From: Schistocephalus solidus
Lineage: Eukaryota; Platyhelminthes; Cestoda; Diphyllobothriidea; Diphyllobothriidae
Assembly (NCBI GenBank): GCA_017591395.1
Contig: WEDG01001518.1
Span: 310,001 to 374,000, forward strand
Reading direction: 5' to 3'
Length of the DNA: 64,000 nt
The notes under the pieces were generated by a model, which saw nothing but the letters and a program-made list of their open reading frames with translations, did no database searches and was not told the origin of the DNA. A program made the translations under genes and the position numbers. This document shows positions 53,953-64,000 of the stretch, one piece after another. The first letter of the stretch is position 1, and the number at the start of each line of letters is the position of its first letter.

Positions 53953-56900
53953 TTATGAGTTGACTTTCCTCCATACCACGACTTTTCCGTTAACGCTAAG
54001 GACTGTAGGTTGCTCTTCAACAAAAACACCCGTATTTTCCACGAACACCATGTTGCTCAGCGAAAAAGAGGTATGCGCAGTGACCGCGGCTGAGGCTTGC
54101 TGGTAATGTGACTCCAAGGCATTCTTTGCGCGGAGCGAGTCTTTGTAGAGCCACAGCACCGACACTCGCTACTCTATTGAAACAGACACGGCAAGTGATA
54201 TGCCAACATATTTACACTATTCGAGGCAACGGTCTTATCGAGATTATTATTATGACCAAGGTGATAAGGCCACCTGGTTTGCCTTGGGGTTGCTCAGCGG
54301 CCTTACTATCTGAGTATGACGACCAGCTAAGCTTGTGCGTGAATCACTACTTTAACCTATTATGACATTAATGGCTTGCTCAACCGGCTCTAAGCTGAAG
54401 ATGCGCCTTATTACGAACGATGGCGAATGATCCAGTCAGTTGACGGCAGGCTCACGAGTGAAAATGGGCCATCTAGCAAGCCAACCCAACAAACCATAAA
54501 CTACGGCATCGAAGATGCTCTCGAAGGCAACTTTCAGGTTCACTCACGTCTTTGGTTAGCTAATTCAATCGGTAGATGAGTGCGGTTCCACCGAAGGATT
54601 CAGTCATCGATCAGTTGGTTTGACACGCGGTTTGCGAAACGAATTCAGGGAACTCTCTATTGTATACTTTCGATCAATATAAATCTTCTGAGCATATGAG
54701 CTATTTCCCACACCATAAAAGATTTTTGGCCGGAAACAACATGTACTTCCCGCCTGGTCTTCAGATGGACCTTGGATCTATTGTAGATATTTCCAGGGAA
54801 TTGGGACAAAGGTTGCGGGCGCCTTGTTGATCCACTGGTCAGTTTCAACCCTACCCTGGTAGAAAGCTTGACCCAGTGTATCAAGAAAGTAAACTAACCT
54901 AAGTACTGTTTCATCTATTGCTATTGTACCGACACCTGCAGTAGCTAGGTCTAAGGCGACAATATTGCCTTAAATTTAATGTTGAGGATCACTTTGGGTG
55001 CCTTCGAGACAGCAAAAGAATTTGCCAGTCCCAAAGCGCATTCTAGAGCCGTGCTATGCGAAGTACAAGCCACTGTGAAACACGAATAGAACCCGGTCCA
55101 TCGTGCAATTCACAAGTTGGGGAGAGAATTAAGCTCAGACAGACAAAGAAGATAGCTTGGAAGAAATCACGCGATTTGCCAGCAGCACGGGTATTGCGTT
55201 TTTTTTTACAGTAGACCACAACCAATGAGAGTATTTTTAGCGTTAAATCATGACGCAGTGGTCGACCAAAGGGGAAGCCGATAGACAAAACCAAATCCGC
55301 AAGAGTAACGCAAGTAACAGGATCTGAGATCTCAGCGAGTCAATAAGGACATTTCGAAAATTTTCACGAGGTCAGATGAAAGCATAGCTCGAAAAAGTCC
55401 ATGAAGGCATGGAAGTGGTTGCTTAGCTCGAGGTATTCGATCTAAGACTGTGGAGGACAGAGTAGATTGAGCTCTCCGCATATGGTGCCGACGTCCATCA
55501 CACGGGGAGTATCAGGTCCAAATAAGTCAGGCATGCTCACGGATGCATAACATACAAGAGGATATAAGTGATAATCAATAAATTTCCGCCTTATCCACAA
55601 GCCGCATTTGTTTTTTTTTCATGTTAGATGGCCAAATTGAAAGTCAATACAATAAAAGAGAAAGTGCAAAAAAACTACGACTATTCGTAACGACAGTGGC
55701 ACTCTAGTCTGGTAGTATGGCCTCTGCCAAATGTAACCACATAATCGGTTACATGTTATTTTCGACAAAAATTTACAGATTTACACTGGAAGAGTCTTCG
55801 TCAGGTGCTTAGTTGTTCTTTGATCTCATTATGGCTCCAAGAATCCCCTTCGCGGATGGTAAGATGCAGTCGCTGGCTCTCCTCGAAACCAGTGTCTTCA
55901 AGTTGAAATTTGCCTGAGAGGACCAAACTACGAGGTTCAGAGGCCAGATATCGTGCCCTATTCTATAGGAAGGTAGTGTATGCCAGTGACGCTGTCACCG
56001 TATCTTGGTTGCCTCGGATGCTTGTGACATACGGACAAAAATCCTGCATAGCCTTCGCACTTCATATGTGGTTATAACAATTGACGTATTCCGCTTTCTG
56101 TGAATCAATGCAACATTACGTCTTTGCTGAAGACTAACGTTAATCCACTTGGGATTTAAAATCTAAAGGCCTGAAGAAGACGAGCTTCATCATCTTTAAA
56201 AACCTGCTCCAGTTCGAAATTAGGTTGTTAGGTTTTTCTTATGCACACTCGTGCACCTGAATCCACAAAAATGCCTTATCTATTCGGAGGATTTTAAAAC
56301 CTTGGCAAAGCGACAACATATCGAAGGCGGAATTTTCCGGCTGTTTAAATTGGTCTAAAAAAGACAGGTTCCACCTCAATTCGCGAGTGTCACTCTTTTC
56401 GAGAATAAGTGACAGGATTTTGTCAAAGTCTGTGCCGAAAAACTTGACGTATCTACCCAAAAACGCCACTGAAGTTATATATATATATATTTGGCTGACG
56501 TCAGTAGAACGGCATTTCATTCTTTAGTTAGCCCTGATTTTCCGAACCTCCGTCGAATGATGAAAACGAGATAAGTTGTTTTCACAGGAAAACACCAAGA
56601 GGTATTTGATGAACCTAAAGTGGAACTTAAACCATCTCCGGCTGCTACCAATCCAAACGCTCAGACAGCTATAATCTGTAGTTATGCTAACCGGTTTGCC
56701 ATGAAGAGTGTTCTCACAGTGCGTCGTCAGAATCCGAGATTCATTTGTTTTAATCTAAGACGATGTCAGAGCCCCACTGAACTTATTGTGCCTACTATCA
56801 GGAAATTAACTAATCTTATAAGCTTGATCAAGGAATTCCGTTCTTTTCTACAGGACAAGCCGTTCATATCCGATCAGAATGTGAAAGACACGAAAGGCCT

Positions 56901-57260
56901 AATAGCGAAGTCAGGAAATACTACAACAGTTCCCTTTTACTTGCCAATAACGCCTCGGTTAGAATCACGTTAATTTTGATGTGCTCTTCGGCAGACTCTC
57001 TTCACGAAAGTACGAGACGATAGAAGAATCATTTATGTAAGTCTCCGGAGCCTACATCTGCAACCGAACCTATCAATAGTGGGCAAATGCTCGAAGCACT
57101 GACCATGATGGGCTAGCGATTACGATCACGAACTGAAAGGTACGTGCTGCCACTCTGAAAACCTTCTCGACCTGCACAACCAATGGAACAATCCATCCAT
57201 AAAGATTTGAACGCAATTGTTCGGGAGAATGACCAATACCTTACAGGTTGCCGTGCTGGG
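53953..57260 (-). other. Possible unassigned minus-strand gene (several exon-like blocks)
   Basis: Blocks with protein-like composition, all on the minus strand. 57240-57130 reads PEQLRSNLYGWIVPLVVQVE. 56468-56257 reads LGRYVKFFGTDFDKILSLIL, has a 'cttcag' acceptor and a CAG|gtgcac donor, and is 2 + 70 codons. 55310-55190 reads LADLVLSIGFPFGRPLRHDL. 54975-54781 reads DLATAGVGTIAIDETVLRLV. 54165-53953 reads LSNMVFVENTGVFVEEQPTV. I recognise no family, and phases do not all agree. It may be one helical-repeat protein, the 5' part of CNPPD1 plus another gene, or chance. Confidence 0.25.
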
Positions 57261-58310
57261 TAACCTAGTAATTCGGATTCTGATTACGAACTGTGTCAAG
57301 TGGATCAAACAGAGGCAGTGATGAGTCAGTCATTTTTGTGGCTTCATTTATGTGAAAATGTGGTGATACTTGGCAAGTTGCGTTCTGCTACTGTTTTCTT
57401 TAGAAATCCAAACCAGAGAACACTTGCAGTGCATGTCTATAATGTTAACTTCCAAAAGAACAGGTATGGACACTCGCTGCTACCCACCTAACACCGACAA
57501 CCCGTTGAATTATTTCGCAATGGAACGAAACCGTGTGACTAGATCTGCCACTTGCTGTAGCAGCTGCTACAGTCTAGATCAACGAATGAGTCACCGGATT
57601 TGGCGTTCTAATTCGCGTGCATTCTGTCTGTAGCGCAAATCTATGGAGCAGTACGGATTAGAACTCCTGCAAACTACTTGTTATATGCAAGAAAAAAGGT
57701 GCATAAACACATGCAAAGAGACTGGCTAGCCCAAACAGACGGACGTTACTTCCAACAACTTATTGAATTTTTTCGCTAAATATAATAATGCTACAACTAG
57801 GATGCTTGAATAGCTTAAGGTAGGATGACTAAATACGGCTTAATCCATTCACTTATGGAAACACCCTCTTTTAAGGATGTGCAGTCGGATTCCGAGTTAC
57901 TTTTGCGAAATCGGTGAGGTATGACCGGAAAACTACTTCTCTGAGCTAAAGGGATTGCAGCGGTAGGTACACAATATATCGCACGCTCAAGTAGAAGCCA
58001 CTTAATAATGGCAGGAGACATACGTTAAGTAACAGGCTCAAGGCTTACTTAATAAAAAAGGTGACCATATCCTCCACGGTCCTTTGCACACCTGAAAAAT
58101 GCTGACCACTAGCCTAGTTCAACCGACAACCTGCGGTATTCGGAACTCCAAAACGCCGAACAAACCGATATTCTAAACATATTCTGAAAATCTAAAGCCT
58201 TCTCCGAGGCGACCACGCACAGGTTCCATGAGTAACCGGTTCATCCTGCTATGCAGCTTGCACAGGAACTCCCCTCCTCCCACCTCCAGTAGAGTCACGT
58301 TTGCTTATAC
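57261..58310. other. Nothing recognised
   Basis: A short palindrome-like tract at 57550-57570 (ctgtagcagctgctacag). No conserved coding seen. Confidence 0.35.
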
Positions 58311-58314
58311 GCGA

Positions 58315-58672
58315 ATTCCTACTACACTACGACTACTACTACTGCTGCTACTATTACTACTACACTACGACTACTACTACTGCTGCTACTATTACTACTA
58401 CTACTACTACTACTGCTACTACTGCGACTAATGCTACTACTGCGACTAATGCTACTACTACGACTACTGCCACTACTACTACTACTACTAATACTGCTAC
58501 TACTACGACTAATGCTACTTCTACTACTACTGCTATTACTACTAATACTGCCACTACTATTGCTACTACTACGACTAATGCTACTTCTACTGCTACTTTT
58601 ACTACTACTACTACTACTACTACTGCTACTACTGCTACTGCTACTACTACCACTACTACTTATAATAATAAT
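58315..58672. repeat. Imperfect (ACT)n trinucleotide tract
   Basis: About 350 bp of ACT/GCT/GACT-type triplets, with a 50 bp block repeated at its start (58317 and 58363). ORFs through it (poly-Thr, poly-Leu, poly-Ser) are artefacts. Confidence 0.95.
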
Positions 58673-60698
58673 CTTGCGAATAGGACCCATTATAAAGGTG
58701 CAGGTAATAAATAAGTCACAAATATACACGCGCTAAAGAGCAATACTTTAAATGGCTACTGCCCTATACTTGTGCACGTGTGCTCCTCTGCTAGTGCAAA
58801 CCTTCCCTATCCCCGCAGACACTTCTCAAACAACGGTACCCCAGTATGGTCAGAGACCTAAACAGCTGGTATACACTGGTGGCTGATTCGTTCATTCATT
58901 ACCAACGTCTCTGACTCCCTAATAAGAATAAACACGCAATTTTTTCTGTTTTATATTAATCAGAATGTTCTGACGGTTACAAGGTGTAAGATAAGGAATG
59001 CGATGAAGGCCTTAAAATCAAAAGTAACAGAAAAGATCCCTAACGCGAAAAAATTTTTCCAAAATCAGGAATAATAAAACGTCCTCACAGTATTTTGCAA
59101 GATATTTCCCCCTGATAACACTGCACTGGCCTGTTTAGCCCTGTACTAACAGTTAAGGGTTGCAGGCCTGTATGCGGCTGGTGTTCTGATTGGCTGACAG
59201 GGCACAGACAGCACAAATACCGCAGACACACTGACAGCCCCAATAACGCCAAACACGCAGACCCGATCAGCAGATTGTGCCGGCGAGGGACTACAGACAA
59301 GAGCAAGCCAATATGAAAACGAACAACTGGTTAAGTAAACCCCCAACAACCAGAATCTTAAGCTCGCTTTACTTGCTTAATTTTAAAATAAGCATACAAA
59401 CTTACCTAAAGGTGCTTCAAAGTCTTCGTATTCATGTTTACCACCCTCAATGGCCAAATCACTCGAAAACCCAGACCAAACTGCCGAGGACATTTTTACA
59501 GTGAATTGGTGGGCTAAGTCCTAAGTCAAGGTCACTTAGGTTGGGTACATAAAGGGTTCCAGCTGTGCAACTAGAGGCTAAGGCCATTGTTTGGTTTTAC
59601 ATTTTACCTATCCGCAAAAGAATTATGAGGTTCATCAAATATTTCTAAATGAGAAGTGAGTGAAAGGCAAGTTGCACGCATTGGGCGCTACTTGTGGCTA
59701 ATGTAAAAATAGACAATTAAGAGAAGAATGATAGACGATCATCCATGATTTGGCAAATTTTCACGCTTTATAACTGACACCCGAGTGGATTCACTAACAA
59801 ATGTACATGGTGAAAAACTAAGAATAAATATATGTTATTGGGATTATGTGCAAAAATAGAAAAACGACAAAAGCTTTTACATTGAAACTAACAGCATCTT
59901 TAGGTGCTCAACTAAACAATGACGGTGATTATAACAGCCATCAGTAGATCATGGCTCTGCCCTTTGTGTAGGAGCAAAGCGGAGTGGACCCACCCAAGTG
60001 TCGCTCTTCTTTATTTTTAGCAATTCCGGTTAATAATATCGCGAGAAATTGCAGTACTGTTATGGTAGGTATTTTATATGCCAAAACATCGTCTCAATAT
60101 CAGTCTTTTGCACTTTCGTCCTTGGCTCGATATCAGCATATCATGAGGTAAGCAAAAAAGATGACAATACTATGTCTATGGACCGCGTCATTTGATTTCG
60201 GTTGGAAATTTGCTCGTCTCCAAGAGTTTTTATATTTTGGTCAATTTTATGTGAACGACGACGACGAAATGATCAGCCTTTACGGGCCTATTAATACTGC
60301 CGTCATCAGGCCCACAATAAGTTATAACTTCGTTCACCGCTGTGACTCCTAGACAATCTCAATTAGAATCTTAACAAAGTAGGCAACTCAGCTTTCTCCG
60401 AATCTCTGGGAAAAGTGACACATTCGAGCTTCAGCAAACAGTCTTCCACCAGCGAAGGGTTCAGACATCAGCTAGGAACGGAAAACTAATAAAAAACTCG
60501 CTTCAAAGGCTGAGTCGTTCTATGATACATAGTAAAATTCGTTACTGATTTGGGTTCGGAAACGTGCTTTCCGTAGCGCTTAGTAAAAACGTCAGTTGAG
60601 AATTTAAGCTGCCCGTTAAAAATAAGTGTGTTCTTGTAGAGAGCTTGCTTGTATGGGAAATGCAACTGTTCAAAATCCGACTATGCTTGACAAAAATG
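58673..60698. other. Nothing recognised
   Basis: A+T-rich, no conserved frames, no clear repeats. A tCATCAGgcc motif near 60305 has a hammerhead-like half-core on the minus strand but no GAAA partner. Confidence 0.35.
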
Positions 60699-60777
60699 CG
60701 CCGCCGCAACCGGGATTTGAACCACCGACCTTTCGATTAGCGAACGACGCCTTTGAGCGCTCGGCCATGCCCGGACA
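60699..60777 (-). other. tRNA-derived sequence (Ser-GCT-like), probably a SINE or pseudogene
   Basis: The minus strand has box A (TGGCCGAGCG), an anticodon region with GCT, and box B (GGTTCAAATCC). No long variable arm, which a serine tRNA needs, and the acceptor ends do not pair (GTCCGGG against GCGGCGG). Likely a SINE head. Confidence 0.45.
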
Positions 60778-60840
60778 GCCAGCAGGCAAACATATTATAT
60801 AATCCAAACATAATTATCTGTCCCATGTTTATAAATTATT

Positions 60841-61131
60841 TTAGACTTCATGAGACATAACCTTACCGGAAATATACAAGTCACACTCAACTGGCCAAGA
60901 AAAACCCCGCAGCAGAAATATTGAAGAAATCAGTGTGCTACTGAAATCGACCACAAGTACGATGAACAATAAAGGGCTCACGCGCTGTGATGGATGCCGT
61001 GAACTCACAACCAGAGTATTGAGATGGAAAGGGGACCTCGATATCATCTTGAAAATAATAGCCATGCTCATCAAACATAACAAAATTAAATCACCGGAAC
61101 ACGATGCAAAGGAGCTGAAAAATGTCAGCAA
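60841..61131 (-). pseudogene. Possible degenerate LINE RT relic
   Basis: The minus-strand frame reads SQRVSPLLFIVLVVDFSS, resembling the 'GSVLSPLLF--YVNDLP' motif of CR1/Jockey RTs. The FADD box that should follow is not recognisable. Confidence 0.35.
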
Positions 61132-62002
61132 GCCAGACTATAAACATCACAAGGAAACGGTAAAGGTCAATGAACAAAATATTAGGATAAACAAAATGAG
61201 CAAAAGAACGAAGTCATTAGAGCATACCTCTGAATCGGTTGAATTACAGGTAACCGAAAAATAGACAATGATTCAAATATACCTTGCATTTTCCCAAGCT
61301 CAGAAAATTGGGGCAGGCAGAAACCGTCTGAACAAAAGTAAATCAGCGACCGACTTCCATTGAAAAGGTGGAAAATCTCTTAATTGTTTTATAATTGATT
61401 TTGGAATTTTACCAGTTCCAATTGAATGTGAATTCTTTAGCTAAGCTATCTCTTTTTGAATACTTGAAGACGAGAAATTAATGATTTTTAGCAGTGAATT
61501 TGAATTTAAAAGCAGAAGAATTGAGGGAGTGAGGCTAGTTTTTATGGTAAAAGGGTTGGCAAAAAAAATAAATTTAACAATTCTGCTTTGCCCAAATCCT
61601 CTGTAACGAATTTTTTGTTGCAGTCGATGTAAGGGCAGAGTTAAATTCAGAAGCTTAGCCGATGACCGCACATGGCAGATTTAAGCAACAGATTTGGACC
61701 AATTTTTAAAGATAAGTGAACGGATTATTTTTACCATATTTATTGCCCCAAGCAGTGAACTGTCTATTAATTGTTAGTTTAAAAAAAGCTCTTTTACTGC
61801 TTCATATTATTTGTGGCGGCCATATAATCAATTGGACTAATTAGTTGCACTGCATAAATGTGGTTAAAATTGTGCTCGGTTTGTCGTTTTCTATTAACTG
61901 TTTGAAATAACCTGCCAGTTTAGCCTATTTAAGTATACTCTTGTTAATTATTAACACACTATTTTCTATTAAGTAAACCAAAATTCCGTCTATTAGCTAA
62001 CG
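61132..62002. other. Nothing coding recognised; may include 5' UTR of the next LINE
   Basis: A+T-rich. The element's 5' boundary could not be placed. Confidence 0.35.
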
Positions 62003-62848
62003 ATGTCCCGCAAGCGACTCGCAAAAAGACGAAAGGTTGCAGCTTCCCCTCCATCCTTGAGTAATAGAGTAATGGAAGGGGACCTATCTAGCGTACGCGA
62101 GACTTCGCAGCCCTCTGTAGATATTGTCAACTCTAAAATCCCTTTGGTAACTCTGGAACCTCTTGATCCTCTGATTGCCCAAGCCTATACCTCGTCCTTC
62201 GTTAATCGATCGTTGTCTGACGAATTAGTAGATTTTTTGCTTAAAGGAACTATAACCAATGCCTCTGACACAGTTATCCAACAGGCTTTTCAAGTCATTG
62301 GGACAATTAGCTCCGAAACCGAAGAACGGATAAAACGCAAGCACAATTTTATACTGCGTAATATTCCCAGTTACATATCTGCTTTCGACGGCGCGCGTTT
62401 GTTTCTGGAAAGCAGTGGCTTGGGATTCCGAGTCGCGTATGCTAAACGACTCCACTCGCTCAGTCGTAATGCCTCCATAATAGTCACGCTCTTTTCCTTG
62501 ATTGAAGTTGACTTCATACTCTCTAGGAAGGAGATTAGTAGAGAATTTTGTCGAAAATGGCATTCCTCGGTTTCCCCTGTCCTCACCCCAATGCAGAGAA
62601 AACTGAAAAATTTTAAATTGTCGACAAGCAACAGAGAAATGACTACCGCTGTTGCCATGTTGAACAAATTGCCTCCAATTTCATCTACGGTTTCGCCATC
62701 TGAATCCCCAGCTAATACTGCACGGAAACCGACCTTGATTAATCTTTTAGGATCCCAAGAAAACAGTACTTCCTTTTTTCGTTCTCAAGATGGCAGTACT
62801 CCTCCTAGTACCATACCCATACTAAGTTTACCAGTTACTCCTGGTTAA
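62003..62848 (+). CDS. ORF1 protein of a CR1/Jockey-like LINE
   Basis: 281 residues from ATG at 62003. Basic N-terminus (MSRKRLAKRRKVAAS) and a helical middle. From about residue 110 it reads RIKRKHNFILRNIPSYIS then ISREFCRKWH, the look of LINE ORF1 RNA-binding (RRM-like) domains. A Ser/Pro/Thr-rich tail follows. After the stop, 62900-63127 continues a similar Pro/Ser-rich reading in another frame (SPISPKNIPIPTTSNLQLSP), so the original ORF1 may have been longer. Followed by the endonuclease in the same orientation. Confidence 0.6.
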   Translation: MSRKRLAKRRKVAASPPSLSNRVMEGDLSSVRETSQPSVDIVNSKIPLVTLEPLDPLIAQAYTSSFVNRSLSDELVDFLLKGTITNASDTVIQQAFQVIGTISSETEERIKRKHNFILRNIPSYISAFDGARLFLESSGLGFRVAYAKRLHSLSRNASIIVTLFSLIEVDFILSRKEISREFCRKWHSSVSPVLTPMQRKLKNFKLSTSNREMTTAVAMLNKLPPISSTVSPSESPANTARKPTLINLLGSQENSTSFFRSQDGSTPPSTIPILSLPVTPG

Positions 62849-63394
62849 CCAACGGCTAAAGTCTCAACCACTCGAAAACCGCAAACATTTAACCTCTCCA
62901 TGAAAACTACTCCATTACGATCGCCTATTTCTCCCAAAAACATCCCCATCCCAACAACATCGAATTTACAGCTATCACCCAGACCTCATACTGAGGCTGA
63001 TAAACGAAACATCCAAGCATTCTCGCCCAAAAATAGTGCTTCTGTGCCACCCCACCCCGCAGCCAATTTTCTCTACGGTTGTTTCCCCAGTTGTCTCTCA
63101 ATACAAAGGGTCCTGCTGGACTACTAGACTCACCTGACCTTCTGTGTCACCTTAATAGTAATACATTGCAGTATCCTGTCCAGGGATTTCCTGGTCATGC
63201 CCCAATAGCAGTTGTGCTCAGTTCCCCTGTCTGTCATTTCCACCTCCATATTTTACTCCCCTTCACCCACATCAGGCGCGTATGATCCTACCTTTTTTCC
63301 AGTACAGGGCGGGAGCACCCGCCCCCTATGTTCAGTGGCCCGTGAACCACTGGATGAATTAGCCGCTCTCCCTTAAAAACAATCACCTTGCCCA

Positions 63395-64000
63395 CTTAAA
63401 CTGTTCGTTCTAAATGCCAGATCCTTGCTCGATAAAATGCCCCTGCTTCAGACTCTAGTCTTTGTCCACTGTCCAGATATCGTCATAGTAACTGAAACAT
63501 GGGCAACACCTTCCGTAGCCGACTTCGAACTCTCTCTTATAGGTTATACTTGTACTCGAAATGATCGCCGTGACAGTCGTGGTGGAGGAAGCTGTATCTA
63601 TATTAAACAAGCGCTGACATTTTGGACCTTAGATCATCCTCAATTTACTGCGGTTGACGAGAGCTGCTGGCTTCAAATTACCTTAAAAAAGGAACTCTTT
63701 ACTCATTGGCTGTGTCTATTGCCCGCCCAATACCAGTGAGGATTTCTATCTTTGTCTCTCACAAGCATTCCATGCTGCAGTTGACTTAAATTTTAAGTAT
63801 TGCTTAATTGCAGGTGATTTCAACCTTCCTGACATTCGCTGGTTTCTGGTCCCCTCCGGCCCAATAAAGTTCGAGGTCTTCCTCCAGGCCGTAGATATTG
63901 GCATGTGGACCCAGGTTGTTGACTTCCCTACCCGAGGATCAAGCATACTTGATCTAATCTTCCGCAGAGGTTGCCTGCCTTTGACAGTGTCATCATAAGG
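63395..64000 (+). pseudogene. APE endonuclease start of CR1/Jockey-like LINE ORF2, cut by window edge
   Basis: Reads LFVLNARSLLDKMPLLQTLV and PDIVIVTETWATPSVAD (catalytic TETW glutamate), then RGGGSCIYIK. A one-base shift near 63715 leads to YCLIAGDFNLPDIRW (GDFN catalytic motif) and DFPTRGSSILDLIF. The RT would lie beyond 64000. Apart from the shift, well preserved. Confidence 0.75.

Noticed and set aside
58301..58736. Overlapping Thr-, Leu-, Ser- and Val-rich ORFs
   Set aside because: Products of an (ACT)n tract read in every frame.
60699..60777. A functional serine tRNA gene
   Set aside because: Lacks the long variable arm and a paired acceptor stem.

Overview
This window is nuclear DNA of a metazoan. 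There are no bacterial-style operons or CRISPR arrays. Real coding sequence is split by GT-AG introns, and most of the rest is retroelements. The mix is what one expects of a flatworm, and my best guess is a tapeworm: Penelope-like elements (PLEs) with GIY-YIG domains, APE-type LINEs, tRNA-headed short repeats, and tandem repeats carrying hammerhead ribozyme cores. I cannot name the species.

Layout. 1-17.3 kb is a dense retroelement block. It holds a LINE copy (A, minus) cut by the left edge, a SINE-like unit, a LINE fragment (D, minus) ending in C2H2 fingers, and two head-to-tail PLE copies (plus). Next come a PLE fragment enclosed by inverted arrays of a 302-303 bp tRNA-headed unit, a 355 bp tandem repeat with a strong hammerhead motif, and a nearly complete LINE copy (B, minus).

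18.56-44.46 kb carries six plus-strand exons encoding the C-terminal half of a coiled-coil protein that I recognise as CCDC186 (worm CCCP-1, fly golgin104). Its introns are filled with retroelements: a minus-strand PLE with inverted arms beside degenerate telomere-like repeats (26.8-29.5 kb), and LINE copy C (39.5-44.04 kb), which is itself interrupted by a CR1-like fragment.

50.56-53.33 kb carries minus-strand exons of CNPPD1, a cyclin-fold membrane protein. It is convergent with CCDC186. From 53.9 to 57.3 kb there are exon-like minus-strand blocks that I cannot assign. 58-62 kb is repeat-poor apart from a trinucleotide tract, a tRNA-like element and an RT relic. From 62.0 kb to the right edge runs a plus-strand CR1/Jockey-like LINE (ORF1, then APE endonuclease).

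How the parts relate. The host genes have no evident functional link; they are simply neighbours. The retroelements do interact. The LINE tail is shared by a SINE-like repeat that could use the LINE's reverse transcriptase. The hammerhead-bearing tandem units (retrozyme-like) sit directly beside PLEs, the enzymes proposed to mobilise retrozymes in animals. All of the minus-strand LINE copies inside the CCDC186 introns are antisense to the gene.
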